In this document: one piece after another, positions 51,323 to 59,396 of the stretch
Numbering within the stretch: the first letter of the stretch is position 1
Layout: the number at the start of each line of letters is the position of its first letter
DNA from: Algoriphagus mannitolivorans DSM 15301
GTDB lineage: Bacteria > Bacteroidota > Bacteroidia > Cytophagales > Cyclobacteriaceae
Direction of reading: 5' to 3'
Assembly (NCBI RefSeq): GCF_000429425.1
Contig: NZ_AUBV01000013.1
Location: forward strand, 62,001-126,000
DNA length: 64,000 bases
Translations under genes and position numbers: made by a program
Notes under the pieces: generated by a model
What the model saw: the letters and a program-made list of their open reading frames with translations, nothing else
Told to the model about the DNA's origin: nothing
The model's database searches: none

Positions 51323-52604
51323 GCTTTTTTTGATATTTACCTTGACTTTCTATTTCTGGGAAAGTCAAGCCCAAACCACCCGTGCGCAATATATCCGTCT
51401 CAGCGAACTTTTGGGGGATCAAAGCTTCTTTAGCGGGCATTTGACCGGTTTCGTGCTTTATGATCTGGATTCTCAGCTGGTGCTGTTTGAGAAAAACTCT
51501 CAGATCAATTTCATCCCAGCTTCCACAACCAAGCTTTTTACCCTTTTTGCTGCTGTGGCTGTTCTTCAGGACTCCACTCAAACCCTCCGATACCTTCCAG
51601 CAGGCGATACCCTTAAAATCTGGGGAGCGGGCGATCCCAGCTGGAAATACCTAAGTTTTCGCCAACCGGATTTTGAGAAAATCTGGAAAAACTATCGGGT
51701 TATTCAGTTTTCTGATGCCAATCAGGTGAGTCCTGCATTTGGATATGGCTGGCAATGGGATGATTATTATTATGATTATTCAGCTGAAAGAAGCCCATTG
51801 CCTATAGCGGGGAATTTATTAGAGGTTAAAAAAGTCGGTAACCGGCCAGAAGTATTACCTAGTAGATTCCAAAAATCTATTCGAACTACAACGTTACCGA
51901 TCAAAGAATTAGAGAGGGATTTTCATACCAATACCTTTTCCTATAACCCAAGCACTTTCATCGGTAGGGAAAAATATATACCACTACTCACTTCCGGCAA
52001 CTTAACGGCTGAATTGGCTCAGGAAATCACAGGTAAAAAGTGGATCTATAAGAAAGAACCGCTACCCCAAAATCATAAGGTATTCCGAGGCGCTCCTCTA
52101 GTTCCCCTACTGCAGGAAATGATGCTCGAAAGTGACAATTTCATTGCTGAGCAGATGCTTTGGATGGTTTCTGATCGACTTTTTCAGACTTTGGATACAG
52201 AAAGAGCCATCGAGTTTATCAAAAAGACCTATTTCTTTGACCTTCCTGACCAACCCAAATGGGTAGATGGAAGTGGACTTTCTAGGCATAATCTTTTCAC
52301 TCCTCGCTCCATGGTAGGATTGTTTGAAAAGCTTTACCGCATCCTTCCGGAAGCCCAATTATATCAAATGCTACCCACTGGAGGTAAGACAGGCACTCTC
52401 AAAAACAGCTTTCAGGCCGCTCAGCCATATATTTTTGCCAAGACTGGCACCATCAGCAATCATTATAGTCTTGTGGGAATGGTCAAAGCAAAAAGCGGAA
52501 AAACCTATGCATTCGCGTTTATGAATTCCAACTACCTACATTCGGCTTCTACAGTAAGAAGAGAAGTGGAGAAGGTAATGATTCAGGTTAGGGATTTTTT
52601 TTAG
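51300..52604 (+). CDS. D-alanyl-D-alanine carboxypeptidase/endopeptidase, PBP4 type (S13)
   Basis: The 434-residue periplasmic enzyme trims peptidoglycan stem peptides. It has a signal peptide (1-24, ending SQA). The active-site motifs are S75-T-T-K78 (PASTTKLF), the SxN motif in ESDNFIAEQ, and KTG in TGGKTGTLK; a second KTGT appears in FAKTGTISNHYS, which is the usual position of the third motif. It is somewhat shorter than E. coli DacB. It overlaps DUF423 by 23 bases. No terminator is obvious; a G-rich repeat tract follows. Confidence 0.92.
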   Translation: MIKSWLNKLFLIFTLTFYFWESQAQTTRAQYIRLSELLGDQSFFSGHLTGFVLYDLDSQLVLFEKNSQINFIPASTTKLFTLFAAVAVLQDSTQTLRYLPAGDTLKIWGAGDPSWKYLSFRQPDFEKIWKNYRVIQFSDANQVSPAFGYGWQWDDYYYDYSAERSPLPIAGNLLEVKKVGNRPEVLPSRFQKSIRTTTLPIKELERDFHTNTFSYNPSTFIGREKYIPLLTSGNLTAELAQEITGKKWIYKKEPLPQNHKVFRGAPLVPLLQEMMLESDNFIAEQMLWMVSDRLFQTLDTERAIEFIKKTYFFDLPDQPKWVDGSGLSRHNLFTPRSMVGLFEKLYRILPEAQLYQMLPTGGKTGTLKNSFQAAQPYIFAKTGTISNHYSLVGMVKAKSGKTYAFAFMNSNYLHSASTVRREVEKVMIQVRDFF

Positions 52605-53005
52605 AGTTGGGAGACGGGAGTTTGGGTCCGATGTCGGGTGACCGATGTCAGATGGGTGGGGAGATTGGAGATGGAAGACGGGAGACGGAAGTTGGGGTCC
52701 GATGTCGGGTGACCGATGTCAGATGAGGTAGGGAGAGAGGAGTTTATGTTATGACCCTTTTAAAGTCGTCGATGGTCGATTTTCCACAACTATTTCAGTG
52801 CTGCTTTGAACTAGAAGAAGAATTGAGAATAATGAATATCCCCATTTCTACCAGGTACCAAATGAAATAAGGTTTGAAGTCTGATTTTAGGTGCTGTGGA
52901 CTGTGGTCTGTGGTCAATCGACGAAATTCTAACTTTTTGAAAATTTTTCCCAAAAACTGTAATGAAAGGAAGATGCCTGGGTCTAAAGAAGAAAAAACCA
53001 AAACC
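52605..53005. repeat. G-rich gap with a duplicated 31-base unit
   Basis: A 31-base unit, GGGTCCGATGTCGG then GTGACCGATGTCAGATG, occurs at 52624-52654 and 52695-52725, separated by variants of GGGAGACGGGAG. A CTGTGGACTGTGGTCTGTGG run follows near 52899. The composition differs sharply from neighbouring genes. The rest of the gap (about 52750-53005) is plausible upstream sequence of the hydrolase gene; no gene is supported in it. Confidence 0.8.
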
Positions 53006-53860
53006 ATGAAAAAGTTGATTCTTCTATTCTTTGTCATTTTCTCCAATCTATCCTCAAGCTTCGGTCAGGAACTTCAGGTAAAAATCTCAGGAAATGGCCC
53101 GGCTGTTATCTTGATTCCGGGACTTTCCTCCTCAGGGGAAGTCTGGGATGAGACAGTAGCCGATCTCTCTCGAAATTTCCAGTGCCATGTAGTTACTCTT
53201 CCTGGCTTTGCGACCAATCCAGCGGGAAGATTACAAGCTGGTTTTATTGACACGATGGAAAGCCTGCTTAGCGAATACATTCAAAATCAACCCGGAAAAG
53301 TTTTCCTTATCGGACACAGTTTAGGAGGCTTTCTTTCTCTTCATCTGGCTAAAAATCTTCCTGAAAAAATACAGAAAGCAGTCATTGTGGACTCCTACCC
53401 TTTTTATTCAGCAGCCTTTAATCCTGCTGCCACTGAAGAAAATATGAAAGGAATGGCCGATCAAATGAAAGAATTGATGTTGGCTCAAAGTCCCGAACAG
53501 TATCGAGCACAGCAAACATCTACCATGCCCATGATGACTACCAATCAGTTGAAACTTCCTTTGGCTGTAGAATGGAGCATGGAAAGCGATAGAATGACCA
53601 GTGCCCAAGCTATGTATGAATTGATGACCACAGATTTCAGGCAGGAATTATCTGAGGTCAAAACCCCAATCTTGGTTTTGGGAGCTTGGTATTCTGGAAA
53701 AAACTATGGCTTGACAGAAGAGCTTGTTCGGGAAAATTTTAAAAGTCAATACAAATTGGCCCAGAATGTCCAAATTGAAATGGCACCGACTGCCCACCAT
53801 TTTATCATGTGGGACAATCCGGAATGGTTTATGGAAAAAATAAGCGCATTTCTGCAATGA
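53006..53860 (+). CDS. Secreted alpha/beta hydrolase
   Basis: I set the start at 53006 (MKKLILLFFVIFSNLSSSFGQ), a clear signal peptide; the frame is open further upstream but into repeat sequence. The 284-residue protein has the oxyanion region VILIPGLSSSGEVWDE, nucleophile Ser in LIGHSLGGFLSL and a catalytic His in PTAHHFIMWDNPEWF. The substrate is unknown. It is periplasmic or secreted. The stop overlaps the start of an ECF sigma factor gene by ATGA, an unusual pairing. Confidence 0.92.
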   Translation: MKKLILLFFVIFSNLSSSFGQELQVKISGNGPAVILIPGLSSSGEVWDETVADLSRNFQCHVVTLPGFATNPAGRLQAGFIDTMESLLSEYIQNQPGKVFLIGHSLGGFLSLHLAKNLPEKIQKAVIVDSYPFYSAAFNPAATEENMKGMADQMKELMLAQSPEQYRAQQTSTMPMMTTNQLKLPLAVEWSMESDRMTSAQAMYELMTTDFRQELSEVKTPILVLGAWYSGKNYGLTEELVRENFKSQYKLAQNVQIEMAPTAHHFIMWDNPEWFMEKISAFLQ

Positions 53861-54369
53861 GAACCCAAAAGGAACAGGATTTTGAAGCCTTGTACCAAAG
53901 TCACAAGGACAAAATTTACCGACTATGCCTGGGATTTGTCCGGGAAAAAGAACTGGCCAATGACCTTTTTCAGGAAATCCTGATCAAGATCTGGAGACAC
54001 CTTGACAGCTTCAAAGGAGAAAGCGAGATCAGTACTTGGATCTATCGAATTGCCTACAACACTGCTTTGACCTTTTCCACCAAGGAAAAGAAACAGGGTG
54101 AAAAGAAGGTGGAAATTCCGGAAAACCTTGATCTGGCAGATCCGGAAAACCTATCCCAAGAGCTGGAAAACCGACTTCAACAACTCTATCAGGCCATTTC
54201 GGAACTGAATGAATTAGACCGGATCATCGCCACTTTGCTCCTGGAGGGCACTGCTTACAAAATCATTGCAGAGATCAGCGGGATCTCTGAAAACTACGTC
54301 GCAGTCAAAGTCAACCGTATCAAAGCACTATTAACCCAAAAACTCAATCCTCAACCTCATGGAAACTAA
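53857..54369 (+). CDS. ECF-type RNA polymerase sigma factor
   Basis: The 170-residue protein starts at ATG 53857 (MRTQKEQDFEALYQS). Region 2 has YRLCLGFVREKELANDLFQEILIKIWRHLDSF and WIYRIAYNTALT. Region 4 has LNELDRIIATLLLEGTAYKIIAEISGISENYVAVKVNRIKALL. It is coupled to the hydrolase upstream (ATGA) and overlaps the membrane-protein gene downstream by 11 bases. That partner is likely its anti-sigma or a linked sensor, by position. Confidence 0.95.
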   Translation: MRTQKEQDFEALYQSHKDKIYRLCLGFVREKELANDLFQEILIKIWRHLDSFKGESEISTWIYRIAYNTALTFSTKEKKQGEKKVEIPENLDLADPENLSQELENRLQQLYQAISELNELDRIIATLLLEGTAYKIIAEISGISENYVAVKVNRIKALLTQKLNPQPHGN

Positions 54370-54946
54370 CTTCAACGATATACAACAACTCTGGAAAAGT
54401 CAAAAAGCTGTCAATTTTGATATTAGCGGACTGATTCAGCAAATGAAAGCCACCGAAAAAAAGCAAAAAACGGAATGGGTCATTGGATTAGCCTGTGTGC
54501 CGATCACCATCTCAATTCTGGTCTATGCACTTCCGCTCAAAGACAGTCCGTTGGGAATTATCACGCTTCTGATCATCAGTTTCGGAATGGGCTGGGTGAT
54601 CTGGCTCAACAGTAAATCCCTACTGGGACAAGTAGAAAACGCCGAGCGCTACAATCAGCGGGACTATCTGGAAGAACAGATTCAAAAACTCAATCTGCGT
54701 GGCAAGATCATCCAAAAACATATGATTACTTATTGTGTCTTATTGGCTTTGGCAATTAATCTGGGCTATTTGGCAGTGTTGGCCCCATTATCTTTACAAG
54801 TAAGACTGGGCGCTCACGTAGGAGCGACGCTTTTTATCGCGGTGATCATGTGGTTTACTTTGAGAAAAAAGAACAAGAAATTTGAAGCTGAATCCCGCCC
54901 AATGATCAGGCAATTGGAAAAACTACTCAATGAATTGAAAAACTGA
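54359..54946 (+). CDS. Membrane protein coupled to the ECF sigma factor
   Basis: The 195-residue protein has a cytosolic N-terminal part (about 1-38, N-D-I-Q-Q-L-W-K-S-Q), two hydrophobic helices (about 40-60 and 65-83), a linker with YNQRDYLEEQIQKLN, two more helices (about 120-165) and a Lys-rich tail. It lacks the HxxxCxxC motif of zinc anti-sigma proteins. The 11-base overlap with the sigma gene makes it a candidate anti-sigma factor. Family not recognised with certainty. Confidence 0.8.
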   Translation: METNFNDIQQLWKSQKAVNFDISGLIQQMKATEKKQKTEWVIGLACVPITISILVYALPLKDSPLGIITLLIISFGMGWVIWLNSKSLLGQVENAERYNQRDYLEEQIQKLNLRGKIIQKHMITYCVLLALAINLGYLAVLAPLSLQVRLGAHVGATLFIAVIMWFTLRKKNKKFEAESRPMIRQLEKLLNELKN

Positions 54947-54951
54947 GCAAG

Positions 54952-54980
54952 AACCCTGTCAATTGGCAGGGTTTTTCTTT
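54952..54980 (+). terminator. Terminator of the hydrolase-sigma operon
   Basis: AACCCTGTC-AATT-GGCAGGGTT followed by TTTCTTTT, 6 bases past the stop. Confidence 0.9.
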
Positions 54981-55027
54981 TATATCCTTAGAAAAAAGAA
55001 AGTATTTTCACCCAAAATATAGCCAAA

Positions 55028-56068
55028 ATGAACAAGCGTACTTTTCTCAAATCTTTCGGCATGGCCGCAGCCTCGGCTTCCTTTCTGGGTTTTGATTTCA
55101 AAAAAGCCTATCAGACAGAAATTCTTTTGCCCAAAGCCATCCAAAAAGGAGATGCAGTCGGAATCATTTCGCCTTCGGCTGCCACCGCTGACCGGATGGA
55201 GTTTACCTATGCCAAGGAGGCAATGGAAGCATTGGGATTCAAAGTGAAATTGGGAAAAAATCTAACCAACAGATTTGGGCATTTGGCAGGTACGGATCAG
55301 GAGCGCGCAGAGGATTTGAACCAGATGTTTGCAGATTCGGAGGTAAAAGCCATTGTGTGCATCCGAGGAGGTTCAGGAGCTTCCAGGATTCTTCCTTTGA
55401 TCGATTATGATCTGGTAAGGAAAAATCCAAAACCTTTAATGGGTTACTCAGATATTACTGCACTTCACTGTGCTTTACATAGCCAAACTGGATTGATAAG
55501 TTTTCATGGTCCAAATGGTTCAGGAAGCTGGAATAGCTTCAATGTAAAGCAGTTTGAAAATATGTTTTTCAATCGGGAAAAAGTCACATTCAAGAATGAA
55601 GGTGGCAAGGGAGACGAACTGGTTTTAAAGGCGAATCGAATCCAAACCTTAAAATCCGGAACAGCTGAAGGTAAAATTTTGGGTGGAAATCTCACTGTAT
55701 TATCTGCTTTATCCGGAACTCCATACTACCCTGATTTTCAAGACGCTATTTTATTTATAGAAGATATCGGAGAAGATCCTTATCGAATAGACCGCATGAT
55801 GAGTACCCTTCAGTTAAACGGGACTCTGAGTAAGATCAAAGGCTTTATTTTCGGGCAATGCTCGGATTGCAAGCCCGGAGGTGGATATGGGAGTTTGACC
55901 TTGGATCAGATCCTGGATCAGTATGTTTTACCTCTCAATATCCCTGCTTACACCGGGGCAATGATCGGTCATATTCCCAGACAATTTATAGTTCCGGTTG
56001 GTGCAAATGTCAAAATGGACGCCATCACAGGAACATTTACTTTAACCCAATCCATTTTTCAATCCTAA
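55028..56068 (+). CDS. LD-carboxypeptidase (LdcA/MccF family, S66)
   Basis: The 346-residue enzyme cleaves L,D-bonds of peptidoglycan tetrapeptides or related peptides. An N-terminal signal (MNKRTFLKSFGMAAASASFLG, with Lys-Arg rather than twin Arg) suggests export. The nucleophile Ser116 is in CIRGGSGASRILP; GYSDITALHCALH follows. The Glu/His pair is suggested by LFIEDIGEDPYRIDRMM and GHIPRQFIVPVGA. Length and motif order are normal. It is 4 bases before the SGNH hydrolase gene. Confidence 0.93.
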   Translation: MNKRTFLKSFGMAAASASFLGFDFKKAYQTEILLPKAIQKGDAVGIISPSAATADRMEFTYAKEAMEALGFKVKLGKNLTNRFGHLAGTDQERAEDLNQMFADSEVKAIVCIRGGSGASRILPLIDYDLVRKNPKPLMGYSDITALHCALHSQTGLISFHGPNGSGSWNSFNVKQFENMFFNREKVTFKNEGGKGDELVLKANRIQTLKSGTAEGKILGGNLTVLSALSGTPYYPDFQDAILFIEDIGEDPYRIDRMMSTLQLNGTLSKIKGFIFGQCSDCKPGGGYGSLTLDQILDQYVLPLNIPAYTGAMIGHIPRQFIVPVGANVKMDAITGTFTLTQSIFQS

Positions 56069-56071
56069 ACT

Positions 56072-56761
56072 ATGATCTTTCTATTTATTCTCAGTATTGG
56101 AATTAGCCTCACTTCATTGATGGAAAAAGCCCCACAATCCAACGATAAATCCCTTAGCTACCTCGCCTTGGGTGATTCTTACACCATTGGAGAAGGAGTG
56201 CCGGAACCAGACCGATATCCCAATCAATTGGTGGAAATGCTGAACCAAACCGGAAAGTATTCTTTCTCCCCCGCTCAAATAATTGCCAAAACAGGCTGGA
56301 CGGTAGATGAATTGGAGGCTGGTATCAAGGCTTCGACCATTGATCCTCAAGGATATGATTTGGTAACGCTATTGATCGGAGTAAATAATCAATACCGGGG
56401 CAGGCCAGTCCATGATTATCAACAAGAATTTGAAGAACTTCTCAAGCGAGCGATTGCATTTGCCAGAGGAAATAAAGATCACGTGGTGGTCATTTCCATC
56501 CCGGATTGGGGAATCACGCCATTTGCAGTATCCAAAGGTTCAGACCAGGCCAAGGTGGCTCGAGAAATAGATGCTTACAATGCTGCCAAAAAAGCAGTTT
56601 GCGATCGATTGGGGGTGAAATTCGTGGAAATTACTAAGCATTATCGCCAAGTGGGTGCTCAGCCTGAGATGGTCGTGGACGATCAGCTGCATCCTTCTGG
56701 AAAAGTTTATCAATACTGGACAGCTGAGGTATTTAAGGTTGTAAACGCGATGAAGTTTTAA
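56072..56761 (+). CDS. SGNH/GDSL-type hydrolase
   Basis: The 229-residue protein has a short hydrophobic N-terminus (1-16), then block I YLALGDSYTIGEG with Ser36, the block III Asn in LLIGVNNQYRG and the DxxH pair in VDDQLHPSG. Such enzymes are esterases or lipases of varied substrates, likely outside the cytoplasm here. It starts 4 bases after the LD-carboxypeptidase and 3 bases before the META gene, so the three form one transcription unit. Confidence 0.92.
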   Translation: MIFLFILSIGISLTSLMEKAPQSNDKSLSYLALGDSYTIGEGVPEPDRYPNQLVEMLNQTGKYSFSPAQIIAKTGWTVDELEAGIKASTIDPQGYDLVTLLIGVNNQYRGRPVHDYQQEFEELLKRAIAFARGNKDHVVVISIPDWGITPFAVSKGSDQAKVAREIDAYNAAKKAVCDRLGVKFVEITKHYRQVGAQPEMVVDDQLHPSGKVYQYWTAEVFKVVNAMKF

Positions 56762-56763
56762 CC

Positions 56764-57189
56764 ATGAGACCTTCCTTGCTCGGGTCCTTTTTGGCTTTTT
56801 GGATACTCCTTTCCCTTTTCACTTCAAAGGCTTTTTCCCAAGAATCTGGGTTGAATCACCGCTGGAAAGTTATTTATGTCGGGAAATTTCAGAATCCAAA
56901 GTCCCAAAAAAGAATGGAGGCTTTGTTTTTTGAGTTTGATCAGTCTAGCCGGGCTTATTTTGGGAGTTTAGGATGTAACTCTGTGAGTGGGACTTTTTCC
57001 CTCGTGGGAACCGATGGAATCTTATTGAAACCAAATACAAGCACACTGATGACTTGCCCATCCATGGAAGTGGAATTGGACATGCAAAATGCTCTTGAAA
57101 AAACAAGGGCCTATAAAATTGAAACCGGAACACTCTATCTCCTCGATGAATCCGGGAAAACCTTGATGATGCTCCAGAAGGTGGATTGA
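56764..57189 (+). CDS. META domain protein (HslJ-like)
   Basis: The 141-residue protein has a signal peptide (1-25, ending AFSQ). A META/HslJ-like fold follows: W-K-V-I-Y-V-G..., GCNSVSGTFSLVGTDGILLKP, TLMTCPSMEVELDMQNALEK and YLLDESGKTLMML. The GCN...MTCP pair may form a disulfide. Function is unknown; HslJ relates to novobiocin and heat responses. It is the last gene of the LD-carboxypeptidase run. Confidence 0.9.
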   Translation: MRPSLLGSFLAFWILLSLFTSKAFSQESGLNHRWKVIYVGKFQNPKSQKRMEALFFEFDQSSRAYFGSLGCNSVSGTFSLVGTDGILLKPNTSTLMTCPSMEVELDMQNALEKTRAYKIETGTLYLLDESGKTLMMLQKVD

Positions 57190-57296
57190 CCATTAAAGTC
57201 AATAATATCATCCTTCGTTTTTGCATTTTTTGATAATCAATTGATCCTTTATGGATCTATTTTTAGGTAAGTTTTTACTGGAAATAAGCCACTTCC

Positions 57297-58016
57297 ATGA
57301 AAGAGTTCTCAATTAATCCTGTAGATTTTCTCAAAAGAGGATCCTTTTTTATCCTCACTGTCTTCCTTATTTTTTCTTGTACAGAAGAATTTGAAAACCT
57401 TGGAACAGAAGAAACCTTTTGGGTGTATAGCTATCCTATTCCCTGTGACTATCCTTCTAATAGCACTTCCCCTCCAAAGCCTTGTCTTGGGATAACTTAC
57501 CAAGAGGAGTTTGATTTTGAGCTAAGAACCTTGATCAGGATACCCTTTGAAATGGAAGGATACACATTCAAGCCTTACCATATCCAAAAAGTTAAAGTGC
57601 AGAAAACAACTGAATTCAAGACTGGAGAAGAGAAAAGGAAGCTTTTGGAAATTCTGGAAGAGGAAAGAGACTACATCGATGTACTGGAAGGAGGCTGGAG
57701 AGTATTAAGACATCTTGGTGAAGACCTACCCAATGCAAATTATCCCAATGGTCATGGTGTCGTAATCGCTCCTATGATACGCTTTGCATCATCCTCTGAT
57801 GGGTGCAATCAGGTCTCGCTTGAAATCAGGCAAGTCGGAAAGGATAAAATCATCTCTTACAAACCAGGAATGATGACTTTAAAAGCATGCCCACCAGACT
57901 GGATTAAGCTTATGCCATTCCCAGGATTGAACAGCAAATTCAGAAGAGAAGGAAATATTTTGACCTTTTTCAGCGATGAAGATGAAGAAGTAGCCGTTTG
58001 GGAAAAAATAAACTGA
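57297..58016 (+). CDS. Lipoprotein of the DUF4377/META-like type, copy 1
   Basis: The 239-residue protein has a lipoprotein signal ending IFSC. The first domain has FWVYSYPIPCDY...PCLGI, IRIPFEMEGYTFKPY and KVKVQKT, a DUF4377-like pattern (weak assignment). The second part (about 135-239), beginning EGGWRVLRHLGED, resembles a META-like barrel with DGCNQVS and LKACPPD. It has a closely spaced paralogue one base downstream. Role unknown. Confidence 0.8.
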   Translation: MKEFSINPVDFLKRGSFFILTVFLIFSCTEEFENLGTEETFWVYSYPIPCDYPSNSTSPPKPCLGITYQEEFDFELRTLIRIPFEMEGYTFKPYHIQKVKVQKTTEFKTGEEKRKLLEILEEERDYIDVLEGGWRVLRHLGEDLPNANYPNGHGVVIAPMIRFASSSDGCNQVSLEIRQVGKDKIISYKPGMMTLKACPPDWIKLMPFPGLNSKFRREGNILTFFSDEDEEVAVWEKIN

Positions 58017-58017
58017 A

Positions 58018-58677
58018 ATGAAAACAGGCAAATATTTATACTTTCTATTAGCCATTTTCTTTTCCTGTGCTGAAAAGGAAACCAAAATCATTTGGGTATA
58101 TCCATATCAACTGAAAACAGAATTATATCCCTATGCCCAAGCAGGAATTTTTTTTCTTACTCAAGATAAAGAAGAGCTAGATTACTCTAAGTGGAAACGT
58201 CAATCGGAGAGTTTCGAAATTAAAGGCTTTAAATTTGAAGAAGGATATTTTTACAAACTAAAAGTAGAATATGAAGTGGATCAACCTTCTCAAAAATTCA
58301 AATTGAAGTCCATATTAGAGAAACAAAAAGATTGGATAGGATCAATCGAGGGAGCTTGGCAAAATATATCCATACCTGAACAACCCTATTTTCCAATTTT
58401 TATTCGGATTCAAAAATTAAGCAGGACGCTTGAAACGTATGGAGGTTGTTTTAAGGGCATCATAGGTATGGGGGAAGTAGGGGAAAGAAAAATCCAATTA
58501 GTGGATACCTATTATCGATTGGAAGCCGATAAAATTTGCCTAGGCCAAAGCCCAATTCAAGAAGGCGGCCTTAGCTTTGTCCAATCCACAACTCAATATC
58601 AACTCACACCAGATGGCTTTTTGGAGTTTTTTGATGAAAGTGGAAATCTTCTGATCCGCTTTCAGCCATCCGAGTAA
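58018..58677 (+). CDS. Lipoprotein of the DUF4377/META-like type, copy 2
   Basis: The 219-residue protein starts one base after the stop of copy 1. The signal ends FFSC (Cys18). The domain order is the same: IIWVYPYQLKTE, ESFEIKGFKFEEGYFYKLKVEYEV, then EGAWQNISI and a second barrel with GGCFKG and EADKICLGQ. Copy 2 has lost the first Cys pair (YSYPIPC...PC) of copy 1. The two copies are diverged tandem duplicates. No function is assigned. Confidence 0.78.
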   Translation: MKTGKYLYFLLAIFFSCAEKETKIIWVYPYQLKTELYPYAQAGIFFLTQDKEELDYSKWKRQSESFEIKGFKFEEGYFYKLKVEYEVDQPSQKFKLKSILEKQKDWIGSIEGAWQNISIPEQPYFPIFIRIQKLSRTLETYGGCFKGIIGMGEVGERKIQLVDTYYRLEADKICLGQSPIQEGGLSFVQSTTQYQLTPDGFLEFFDESGNLLIRFQPSE

Positions 58678-58784
58678 AAATATCCTTATTCTCTGCTTTT
58701 CATCCACTTTTTGCCAAGGATATCCTTATTTTCACGACTGGAAATCGAATCCGATTTTACAGCCCAGAAAAGCGCCAAAAACCT

Positions 58785-59396
58785 ATGAAGATTATCTGCA
58801 TCGGCCGTAATTACGCCGCCCATATCGAAGAGCTCCAAAACGAAAAACCCGGAAAACCAGTCGTATTTCTAAAGCCTGATACCGCTTTGCTGAAAGGTGG
58901 AGCCCCTTTCTATCATCCTGATTTTTCAGAAAATATCCATCATGAGGTCGAACTTGTCCTCAAAATCTCCAAGGAAGGAAAATACATCCAGTCTCAATTT
59001 GCACATCGCTATTTTGAGGAAATCGGCTTGGGAATTGACTTTACTGCCCGGGATCTTCAGGACCAATGCAAGGCTAAAGGTTTGCCATGGGAAATCGCAA
59101 AAGCTTTCAACGGTTCAGCGCCTATCGGCGATTTTAAGCCAGTTTCTGATTTTGAAGATCTGAAAGACATCGACTTCCATTTGGAAATCAACGGAGAACT
59201 CAAGCAAAAAGGAAACACCAGTCTGATGCTGTTTGATTTTGCAACCATCATTTCTTATGTCTCACAGTTTTTTACCCTGAAAAAAGGAGATTTGATCTAC
59301 ACCGGAACCCCGGCAGGAGTTGGTCCCGTAAAAGTTGGAGACCATTTGGTTGGATTCATCGGAAATGATAAAATGCTGGATTTTGAAGTCAAATAA
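58785..59396 (+). CDS. Fumarylacetoacetate hydrolase family protein
   Basis: The 203-residue cytosolic protein has the FAH core: IGRNYAAHIEEL, the metal-binding region HHEVELVLKISKEG, GIDFTARDLQDQCKAKGLPWE-like IDFTARDLQ, KAFNGSAPIG and the C-terminal TGTPAGVGPVKVGD. Members act as acylpyruvases, oxaloacetate decarboxylases or hydratases; the exact reaction cannot be decided. Its 3' end overlaps the start of the M23 peptidase gene by 14 bases if that gene starts at TTG 59383. Confidence 0.94.
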   Translation: MKIICIGRNYAAHIEELQNEKPGKPVVFLKPDTALLKGGAPFYHPDFSENIHHEVELVLKISKEGKYIQSQFAHRYFEEIGLGIDFTARDLQDQCKAKGLPWEIAKAFNGSAPIGDFKPVSDFEDLKDIDFHLEINGELKQKGNTSLMLFDFATIISYVSQFFTLKKGDLIYTGTPAGVGPVKVGDHLVGFIGNDKMLDFEVK

